Below, in pieces: positions 8,603 to 14,713 of a stretch of DNA of 64,000 nucleotides. The stretch's first letter is position 1, and each line of letters starts with the position of its first letter. The stretch spans positions 62,001-126,000 of the forward strand of contig CAYFIR010000001.1 in the NCBI GenBank assembly GCA_964343195.1, written 5' to 3'. Made by a program: the position numbers and the translations under genes. The notes beneath the pieces are model-generated. The model was not told where the DNA came from, made no database searches, and saw only the letters and a program-made list of their open reading frames with translations. This stretch comes from CAYVAP01 sp964343195. Lineage in GTDB: Bacteria; Bacteroidota; Bacteroidia; J057.

Positions 8603-9073
8603 TTAGGAAACAGTCTCTCCTACGGCGTCACGCTCGTCAGCATAGCCAACGCTTTCCGTTGCCTGGTTAAGGGCGTAGGTGCTTCCTACTCCCAGGTACA
8701 CATCATCCTGGTAGGCATAGCTGGTGTTTCCGATTCCACGGGCACCATTTACGCCAGGGATTGCCGCTGCTCCTGTCAGTTCTTCGACCTGTCCGGGAGC
8801 CATGTCATCCATCAGGTTTAGGCCTGCTACGGTCTGCATACCAGCGGCGACACTGGTGATCAGATCGCGGTTTTTGGACTGGATTCGCTTTGGCAGCAAG
8901 CCAGGGCCAAAGATGGAAGCTCCCAGAATGATCAGGTTGCCAGTTTTGGCATCAATCGTATCTGAGATTTTCGGAAGAGCGGTATTGGCCAGATAGGCAG
9001 CGGCCAGGCCACCACCCACCGCACCACCGGCATTCATCAGCCGGCCTACAATGTTGATTTTTCCTAGTTTCAT
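8603..9073 (-). CDS. Glycine/alanine-rich membrane protein, provirus virion block
   Basis: 156 aa. Two hydrophobic Gly/Ala-rich stretches (about residues 14-30 and 45-62) could insert in a membrane, followed by a polar, Gly/Ala/Asn-rich C-terminal half. No family recognised. It sits between the lysine-rich 52-aa gene and the capsid candidate. Proteins of this composition are frequent in viruses with internal membranes, but this alone does not prove the role. Confidence 0.75.
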   Translation of the reverse strand: MKLGKINIVGRLMNAGGAVGGGLAAAYLANTALPKISDTIDAKTGNLIILGASIFGPGLLPKRIQSKNRDLITSVAAGMQTVAGLNLMDDMAPGQVEELTGAAAIPGVNGARGIGNTSYAYQDDVYLGVGSTYALNQATESVGYADERDAVGETVS

Positions 9074-9131
9074 TTTACTCTATTGGTGAATGATGGAGGA
9101 TGAAAAAACGCAAAGGATCAAGGCGGTATCC

Positions 9132-9290
9132 CTACCGGTACTTGTTCCGGATCTGCTCCTTCTTCTTGATGGCTGCGTCGATTTCCTTCTTCTTCTTGTC
9201 CCATTCCTTCATTCGCTTCTCAAAGTTCTCCCAAACTTTGATGGATGCTGAAGCCTTGGGCTTGCGGGGCTTTTTCGGATACTTTGCCAT
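9132..9290 (-). CDS. 52-aa lysine-rich protein, probable DNA-condensing virion protein
   Basis: Starts MAKYPKKPRKPKASASIKVW and continues as a charged helix rich in Lys/Glu/Trp, ending at a TAG (9134-9132). About one third of residues are Lys or Arg. It has its own ATG, lies in the correct strand and place in the virion operon between the 156-aa and 520-aa genes, and fills what would otherwise be a gap of about 270 bases. A basic N-terminus followed by an amphipathic helix fits nucleic-acid packaging or capsid-DNA bridging. The function is inferred. Confidence 0.75.
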   Translation of the reverse strand: MAKYPKKPRKPKASASIKVWENFEKRMKEWDKKKKEIDAAIKKKEQIRNKYR

Positions 9291-9347
9291 GATTCTCGGT
9301 TTTAGAAATTTGAATTACTGTGGGGGGATAGTTGAAAAACTAAGGTG

Positions 9348-10910
9348 TTATTTGCCCATGGTCAGGGCAGCAAGGCCCAGACCGACGGCGATTAAAATTC
9401 CTGTGTTGTTGCCAGATCCTTCAGATCCTGAATTGCCCGACTGGCTGCCAGGAGGGGTAGGATATCCGCTAGGGGGATTCCCTCCAGGTGGGATGCTATC
9501 CTGAGCATTTCGCTGGAGCAGATTGCGACCTATCTCTACAGCACGATCAATAAAGCCGGGCTTTTCTTCCTCACCGGATTTGCTACTGTTGGTCTTTCCA
9601 GATTTGGCAGATGAAAAGTCTGTAGACGGGTCTGGCACATCTCCGGCTGCAATTCGCTCCTTTCGCGCTTTGAACGCTTCTGCCACTCGGTTGATGATGG
9701 TCGTAATCAGCGGGATGAGGGCGGCAAAAGTGACAGATCCAATACCGCTAATTCCTTTGCTGTACTGGGCCAGGACTCCCTCAGGAGAGTTTCCCATTTC
9801 CTTCATGATGCCATTTCGGAGCACCTTGAAAACCACCATCTCATCCATTCCCATGGCCTGAACAAGCCAGGCAAACAGGCGCTTGGCAGCCTGGCGTTTT
9901 CTCTGTACTACTGCCGGCATTTGTGAGACATGAGCGTCTTTGATGAACAGGTACAGGAAGAAAGGCGCAGCTTTGGGAAGCAGGCTTTTGATGACTGTAT
10001 TAGCTACCGCTTTGGCGGTGCTGGATACGGCATTTTTCACCGCTTCCTTGGTCGCATTTACCTTGTTGCCCACGTTCCGAATGAATCGGCCCAGGGCGTT
10101 CTTAGGCTCCTTATTGTTGCCAAACAGGGCACCAATGCCCGAAACACTGACGGCAGCGCCCAGGCTGTCCAGATTTCGGGGATTGCTTCTTGCTACCTTC
10201 CGGGCATGGTTGAGGATCCTGATGTCCTCATCCAGCTTGCTGGTGCGAAATATCCGCTTCTCCAACTGGAGGCGCTCGGCCTGGAGGGCCAGGTCCAGCT
10301 CAGCGGTATTCATGTCGGCCACACTGGGCTTGCCCGTTTCGGCCTGTATCATAGCGTCAATGCTGGCCTGGTCAATCACACCAATGCCAGACACACGAGA
10401 AATCTGTGTCATGTCGATAATCTTCTTATGTCCTTCCGGTTCCAGTCCAGCGCGGACCAGCATAGGGTCCAGCGGGATCTCTTTTCCATTTTTCAGTTGT
10501 GCAACCTGGTACACATGCTTAGCGATCGGCCCCTTTCTGGCAGTAAATCGGGATTTGCTGGAGATGCCAGCACCATCCATCAGGCTGGCGGCCAGGATCG
10601 CATACCCTTTACAATCACACTGCCGGTCATGCAAAACCCTCGCAGGCGTGGGGATCATCTGCTGACCTGGCGGATCCTCCTGGTATCGGATGTTATTCCT
10701 GATCCAGGAATGGATATTAGACACCGTTTCTGATGGTGTCCTTCCTTTCAATGCCTGGCCCAGGCGCTTGCCTTGATACTTGCTCCGGACGATTTCACTT
10801 ACAATTGCGTTCTGGATGTCCTCCGTGATACCATAGCGCGTGATGACCTTCCGCTTCATATCTGGAGCAGGCATCATTTTCATAGCGCTATGTATGCTGG
10901 GGATCGTCAT
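9348..10910 (-). CDS. Transglutaminase-like cysteine protease fused to membrane region
   Basis: 520 aa. Residues about 25-155 form a transglutaminase-like fold with a full triad: Cys100 in CDCKGYA, His132 in AKHVYQV and Asp148 in PLDPM. The middle (about 200-330) is helical and basic. About 310-325 and 390-405 are hydrophobic. A disordered Ser/Gly/Pro region (430-500) precedes a final helix (GILIAVGLGLAALTMG). Such domains act as peptidases or amidases, so it may cleave peptidoglycan or mature virion proteins during entry. The start overlaps the LEA-domain gene by four bases. The domain call is firm; the role is inferred. Confidence 0.85.
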   Translation of the reverse strand: MTIPSIHSAMKMMPAPDMKRKVITRYGITEDIQNAIVSEIVRSKYQGKRLGQALKGRTPSETVSNIHSWIRNNIRYQEDPPGQQMIPTPARVLHDRQCDCKGYAILAASLMDGAGISSKSRFTARKGPIAKHVYQVAQLKNGKEIPLDPMLVRAGLEPEGHKKIIDMTQISRVSGIGVIDQASIDAMIQAETGKPSVADMNTAELDLALQAERLQLEKRIFRTSKLDEDIRILNHARKVARSNPRNLDSLGAAVSVSGIGALFGNNKEPKNALGRFIRNVGNKVNATKEAVKNAVSSTAKAVANTVIKSLLPKAAPFFLYLFIKDAHVSQMPAVVQRKRQAAKRLFAWLVQAMGMDEMVVFKVLRNGIMKEMGNSPEGVLAQYSKGISGIGSVTFAALIPLITTIINRVAEAFKARKERIAAGDVPDPSTDFSSAKSGKTNSSKSGEEEKPGFIDRAVEIGRNLLQRNAQDSIPPGGNPPSGYPTPPGSQSGNSGSEGSGNNTGILIAVGLGLAALTMGK

Positions 10911-11368
10911 GTCAGGCTGATGTAGGTGTCTATCGGGTAGTTCCTGCCGTTGGCTTTCACTCCACCTCGCAGCGGCATCCTATCAATGCCTCCTCCCTGG
11001 ATTACATCATATCCAGCCAGGGCCAGATTGACCAGGTTGAGCGGCATCTGTAAATGCAGAGTAACCCGGCTGCGTGGTTCCACTACAGCGGGGTCGGTGT
11101 GAGATATGTTGGTGATGGAATAGCCGTTTGGGGTGCTGAGTGTCAGCGCCAGCTCATCGATTCGGAGCTGGGTAGGGCTAGGATTAAATAGCGCCAGGTC
11201 GAGCTCTGTCTGTACTGCTCCCTGAGAAAATCCCTTTTTGCGAAATCCTTCTACCTCGTACTCCAGGGCATAGGCAGCCTTTGCCACTCTGCCGAAATAG
11301 GCAACTCCTCCCAGGACTGCCAGGAGGATACCGGTATTAATCGCTTGGCGTTGGGCTTTCGTGCTCAT
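10907..11368 (-). CDS. LEA type 2 / WHy-domain membrane protein
   Basis: 153 aa. An N-terminal helix (about residues 11-30, NTGILLAVLGGVAYFG) is followed by a domain resembling the LEA-2/WHy beta-sandwich, including the LFNPSPTQLRIDELALTLS stretch and a final beta strand. LEA-2 domains bind membranes or stabilise proteins; one in a virus operon is unusual. It is the first clear virion-block gene after the control region and is coupled to the transglutaminase-like gene by ATGA. The assignment is from motif resemblance and is moderate. Confidence 0.7.
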   Translation of the reverse strand: MSTKAQRQAINTGILLAVLGGVAYFGRVAKAAYALEYEVEGFRKKGFSQGAVQTELDLALFNPSPTQLRIDELALTLSTPNGYSITNISHTDPAVVEPRSRVTLHLQMPLNLVNLALAGYDVIQGGGIDRMPLRGGVKANGRNYPIDTYISLT

Positions 11369-11445
11369 GCCGGAAAGTGCGACATCTCCAACTGGTCAAT
11401 GATCCACTTTGCGCCAGCGCTCTCCACCCTGAGCACATTTAGGCA

Positions 11446-11733
11446 TTATATGCGCTTCATCCACTGTGCAACCCAGGTAACCGGCACGTCCAGAAACCGG
11501 GCCACATCGAGGAGCGTTACCGGCTGGCGGGGGCGCTTGCCGGCATCATCGCGGATGTCGTTGTATCTCCTATTCAAAGTTGCGCGGCTGAGCCCCTTCC
11601 AGTCCGGGATAAATCCCAACTCCGATCTGGTAACGGTCAGAGGGATAGTCTTCGGGAAGTCTGTCGGATATCGAGGCTCTATCAGAGCGGACGCGGGGGG
11701 TAGTCCGGGCTTACTACTTTTAGCGTTATTCAT
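11446..11733 (-). CDS. Small HTH protein beside the repeat cluster
   Basis: 95 aa when started at the ATG at 11,733. A longer frame upstream runs into the repeat-rich control region and looks non-coding. The C-terminus (VTLLDVARFLDVPVTWVAQWM) fits a helix-turn-helix, and a basic stretch (SRATLNRRYNDIRDDAGKR) precedes it. It is the first gene of the leftward virion block and lies next to the GGAACRY repeats, so it is a candidate for the protein that binds them and switches on late genes or replication. No named family recognised. Confidence 0.65.
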   Translation of the reverse strand: MNNAKSSKPGLPPASALIEPRYPTDFPKTIPLTVTRSELGFIPDWKGLSRATLNRRYNDIRDDAGKRPRQPVTLLDVARFLDVPVTWVAQWMKRI

Positions 11734-11845
11734 GACATATAACTTTACTGTAATGTACCAAATTTGATACTGGATACCCTTTAACAGATAGCAAAAAGTA
11801 ACCGTTTCAAATTTTATCACTTTTTTCACGCGGGGAAGTAAAAAT

Positions 11846-12087
11846 GGACGTTCCGGTGTTCCAGTGTTCCGATTTCCTACTATCTCTTTGATAATGAGGT
11901 ATATATACCGGAACATAGCCCTGGAACACTACCGGAACGTAGCCGGAACGTAGAGGGGGGTCTATCGGAACACTGGAGCTACGTTCCGGCTACGTTCCAG
12001 CTACGTTCCACTTTAAGTGGCGGCCCTTTATTATCTATCTATCAATAAGTTATATAGTAAAAAGTGTGACCGGAACGTCCGGAACGT
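11846..12087. repeat. GGAACRY / RYGTTCC repeat cluster, candidate origin or late-control site
   Basis: At least twelve copies of a GGAAC(G/A) heptamer in both orientations. Left arm: direct CCGGAACGTAG units at 11,932 and 11,943 (period 11), with a variant at 11,908. Right arm: three GCTACGTTCCR units at 11,978, 11,989 and 12,000 (period 11). 11,932-11,953 and 11,979-12,000 form an inverted repeat with 21 of 22 matches. Two CCGGAACGT units (12,070 and 12,079) follow with period 9. The 11-bp phasing puts sites on one DNA face, as in iterons bound by replication or regulatory proteins. Confidence 0.85.
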
Positions 12088-12362
12088 GGTTTTGCACATC
12101 TCATTTCCAAAAAAGTGATAACGTACTGACTGTCAGTGCCCCCGGCCAATATTGGTCCGTTGTAATGTAAAACCTCCGATCCTACACACATTGGAATAAA
12201 AAATCTTACCCGCTTTGCGTTACAAAGTAGCTCAATAGATCAGCTATGGCCGATTTAAAAGGCACGTAATAGGTACCAAAAACTAGGTCAACAGTGTAAT
12301 AAGTAACGATAGTGATACATCCGTTTAGCGACATTTTTTCCAGAGCCTCCCATGAGTCAGGG

Positions 12363-12392
12363 CAAAAAAAAGCCTGACCATATGGCCAGGCT
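12363..12392 (-). terminator. Terminator of the leftward replication operon
   Basis: Near-perfect 22-base palindrome at 12,371-12,392 (AGCCTG...CAGGCT with one mismatched pair), followed on the minus strand by eight T residues. It lies 25 bases past the stop of the last gene of the operon and isolates it from the control region. Confidence 0.9.
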
Positions 12393-12416
12393 AGGCAAAA
12401 AGGAAAGCGTCAAGTC

Positions 12417-12809
12417 TTACTGCTCCTCCAGGCTCTTACTCACTCGCTGGAGGAACTGGATGAATGTCTCATCTTTGTCCTGCTCTAAAAAGCTCACCCA
12501 GTCTTCATAATCTCGCCACGATTTGAAGAACATATTCTGAGCCTTAGAGTCATTGACCATTAAAGCGTGAATACGAAATCCATTATCAAAAAGCTCCTTG
12601 ATTACCTTCAGGCTTTCCTCCTTCTCATCGTCCTGGCCTTTGGCGATCTCCACGGCCTGGTTCATCAGATCGGCGACCCAGCCGGCAAAGCTGGCCGGGC
12701 CTTGGTAGATAAAGTCTGACTCAGGAATATCGATTCCTTCAGCTGGTATAGGTGCATAGCCAAAACGGCCAGAGGGCTCGTCAAATTCTACATTGTAAAA
12801 GGTGCTCAT
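12417..12809 (-). CDS. Unknown provirus protein, last gene of replication operon
   Basis: 130 aa, acidic, no membrane segment. The N-terminus resembles a short beta structure; the rest is helical (EIAKGQDDEKEESLKVIKEL). The start overlaps the stop of the 124-aa membrane protein gene (ATGA). Operon position suggests an accessory role with the two membrane proteins before it. No family recognised. Confidence 0.7.
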   Translation of the reverse strand: MSTFYNVEFDEPSGRFGYAPIPAEGIDIPESDFIYQGPASFAGWVADLMNQAVEIAKGQDDEKEESLKVIKELFDNGFRIHALMVNDSKAQNMFFKSWRDYEDWVSFLEQDKDETFIQFLQRVSKSLEEQ

Positions 12810-13180
12810 GATACTCTGTATTCTTCGTTAATCGGGGCAATCTTGGTAATGAATTCCTTTTCATGATCCAGGAAAAGCTCATAGGTCCAGCCGTTGATAG
12901 ATACGGTGCAGGAATCGTGATCATGAAAAGAATCGATCCCACTGTTAGCCTCCAGGTCACGATAGGCTATTTCTTTATCTCTCACGAAGATTTCAGTCAT
13001 CTCATTGAGTTTGTCTCTGCTGGAGATCATCTCCTGTAAAGGGTGCTTTTTGCTTTGGGGTACTGTCATAGTCGGTAAGGTGGTCTGGGCTTTAAGTGCC
13101 TCGTCTACGGCATGGAGGAAATAGAGCGCTCCAAAGCTGGAGAGGCAAAGGGCTATGATGTAATAGGTCTGTGGTGTCAT
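12806..13180 (-). CDS. One-helix membrane protein of the provirus
   Basis: 124 aa. An N-terminal hydrophobic helix (about residues 5-23, YYIIALCLSSFGALYFLHAV) is followed by a soluble part with Asp/Glu and His residues. Coupled by ATGA on both sides to the 401-aa membrane protein gene and the 130-aa gene, suggesting a three-protein unit. No family recognised. Confidence 0.7.
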   Translation of the reverse strand: MTPQTYYIIALCLSSFGALYFLHAVDEALKAQTTLPTMTVPQSKKHPLQEMISSRDKLNEMTEIFVRDKEIAYRDLEANSGIDSFHDHDSCTVSINGWTYELFLDHEKEFITKIAPINEEYRVS

Positions 13181-14382
13181 TCTGCTGGGGTCTTTAGTTT
13201 GTGGGGAAGGATGCGACCAGTGTTTTTCTCCCAGGCTTTTTCACGGCAGGAGTCTGAGCAGAATCTGGCCTTGGGCGACTTCATTACGGCAGGCTCTCCA
13301 CAGTGATCGCAGACGATTTCATAACCGTCTGTACGATTACCGTCCTTACGGTCTGCACCGTTACTACGGTCTCCGTTCCTACGGTAGCCTATCTGGTTGT
13401 AGGTGCCGTTACTACGGTGAGCGGCATGGCCGTTGAGTCCTCCAGTATGTGCACCGTATGTAGCACCGTTGTTACGATTTAGTGACGGGCTGGGCGCTGC
13501 TCCAGAGACCTTTACCACGTTGGCCCGGTACTTCCAGACAAAGTAATTGGCCCAGACGTTGACCAGCTCCAGGACGATGATGAACACAAAGCCCAGCCAG
13601 CCATTGCGGTTAGCTGCTCCCTGCGTCGCCATGATCGCGCTTTGAGTGCCGGTGTTGATCTCTGTACGCTGCTCACCGGCTGCCTGCCTGGCAGCTGCTA
13701 TCTCACCGTTCATTTTGTTGGTGATCTCCAGTAGCTCATTGTTCAGCTGATTTCGCTTGGTGCGAAATCTGCCAGCCTGGAAGCTATTGATCGCCAGTTG
13801 CTTCTCCTCGATGATGGGGAGATATAATTGCTCGATCTGACTGATCTTGTTGGCTAGGGATCCATCAACTCCCTGGAGGTCCTGGACCGATTGCTGGGAT
13901 AGGGTATAGGTCTTATCGCTCAGGTCATAAGTCAGCATGTAGCTGCCAAAGCCAGAGCCCAGGATGGAGATCAAGCTGGTCAGGATCACCTGGGGGATAA
14001 GGGAGCCAGGCACTCGTCTGCCGGTTTGCTTGTTCTTGTGGTAGTCCCTGAGCCCGTTGGCCTTGTGGAGCTCTACCACATAGATGCCGACCAGGGCGGC
14101 CAGCACACATATAACATTCCAGGCGATGGTGCCGGCGCTCATCTCTGCCAGGCCCCAAAAACTGCCAAAGATCAGGTAGAACGCCAGCAGGCTGAGCGTC
14201 GTACCAGAGAGAAAGGGAAAGACCTGAGAGAACACCCTGGCAAAGGTGTACTTCTGCCGGTACTTGTCCCGGTAGGGCGTTGCCTCCAGGTTGTCGGCAA
14301 ATACCTGAGCTTCGTCGTTTAGCATGATGTCCATCTCTGTGTTTTGCTGATGGTCATCATCAAAAAAATCTCTAGTCTGCAT
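13177..14382 (-). CDS. Multi-helix membrane protein with coiled coil and C-terminal zinc-binding motif
   Basis: 401 aa. Two helices at about 53-70 and 80-102, a third near 128-150, a long coiled-coil-like segment (about 155-245) and a fourth helix (about 260-285). A low-complexity Arg/Asn/Gly region (about 300-350) is built from degenerate RNG/NGxxR units. The end carries CDHCGEPAV...RFCSDSCREKAW, a four-Cys zinc motif of the DUF2116/MYM-like kind. Similar coiled-coil membrane proteins occur in Bacteroidota mobile elements, but I know no function. The first of three ATGA-coupled genes. Confidence 0.8.
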   Translation of the reverse strand: MQTRDFFDDDHQQNTEMDIMLNDEAQVFADNLEATPYRDKYRQKYTFARVFSQVFPFLSGTTLSLLAFYLIFGSFWGLAEMSAGTIAWNVICVLAALVGIYVVELHKANGLRDYHKNKQTGRRVPGSLIPQVILTSLISILGSGFGSYMLTYDLSDKTYTLSQQSVQDLQGVDGSLANKISQIEQLYLPIIEEKQLAINSFQAGRFRTKRNQLNNELLEITNKMNGEIAAARQAAGEQRTEINTGTQSAIMATQGAANRNGWLGFVFIIVLELVNVWANYFVWKYRANVVKVSGAAPSPSLNRNNGATYGAHTGGLNGHAAHRSNGTYNQIGYRRNGDRSNGADRKDGNRTDGYEIVCDHCGEPAVMKSPKARFCSDSCREKAWEKNTGRILPHKLKTPAE

Positions 14383-14438
14383 AAGATTGATTTTGAATGA
14401 ATTAAGGAGTTACTTTAAAGTGATTTTGAATGAATCCC

Positions 14439-14487
14439 GGGATCAGGCTGGTCTGGAGTGGCAACTCCGGCCAGCCGTTTTTTTTTC
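14439..14487 (+). terminator. Terminator on the plus strand, antisense to the replication operon
   Basis: Stem GGCTGG...GGAGT/ACTCC...CCAGCC (14,449-14,476) followed by nine T residues on the plus strand. No plus-strand gene leads into it; the flanking genes read leftward. On the minus strand the same element lacks a T run. It may stop antisense transcripts or mark a recent rearrangement. Confidence 0.7.
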
Positions 14488-14712
14488 TCATTCTTCCAGG
14501 AATACGACTTTGGCAAATTGTAATAGCTCCTCCAGTGTACCCTGCTTTGCTTTTCTGAGAACTATCAGATTTGCCTCTTCAAAGTCGCCTTTTACTTCTC
14601 CCAGGGTCCAGTCTCCAAACTGATTTTTCCAGACAGTCCATTCTCCTGGAATTACAGCCCATATACACCCTAGGGTAAAAGTTTCCATTGCGTCAAGGGG
14701 TTGTCTTTTCAT
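14488..14712 (-). CDS. Small provirus protein, unknown
   Basis: 74 aa, Trp-rich (four Trp) with acidic C-terminal helix. The start ATG lies one base after the stop of the primase-helicase gene, so it is in the same operon. No family recognised. Confidence 0.65.
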   Translation of the reverse strand: MKRQPLDAMETFTLGCIWAVIPGEWTVWKNQFGDWTLGEVKGDFEEANLIVLRKAKQGTLEELLQFAKVVFLEE

Positions 14713-14713
14713 C

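Larger units (their letters stand above)
11734..12416. promoter_or_regulatory. Provirus control region between virion and replication blocks
   Basis: No convincing gene in 683 bases. It contains the GGAACRY/RYGTTCC cluster (11,846-12,087), a perfect dyad ACTGACTGTCAGT (12,125-12,137), the palindrome CCAATATTGG (12,146-12,155) and the terminator of the replication operon (12,363-12,392). The leftward late promoter is expected here. I saw no exact TAnnTTTG box on the minus strand, so late transcription may need an activator. Confidence 0.7.

Noticed and set aside
9930..10733. 267-aa rightward frame (and a 241-aa one) over the transglutaminase-like gene
   Set aside because: Antisense frames of a gene with an intact catalytic triad.
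13330..13480. Short tandem repeats with ACGGT-like units
   Set aside because: They encode the RNG/NG low-complexity tail of the 401-aa protein and need no extra explanation.
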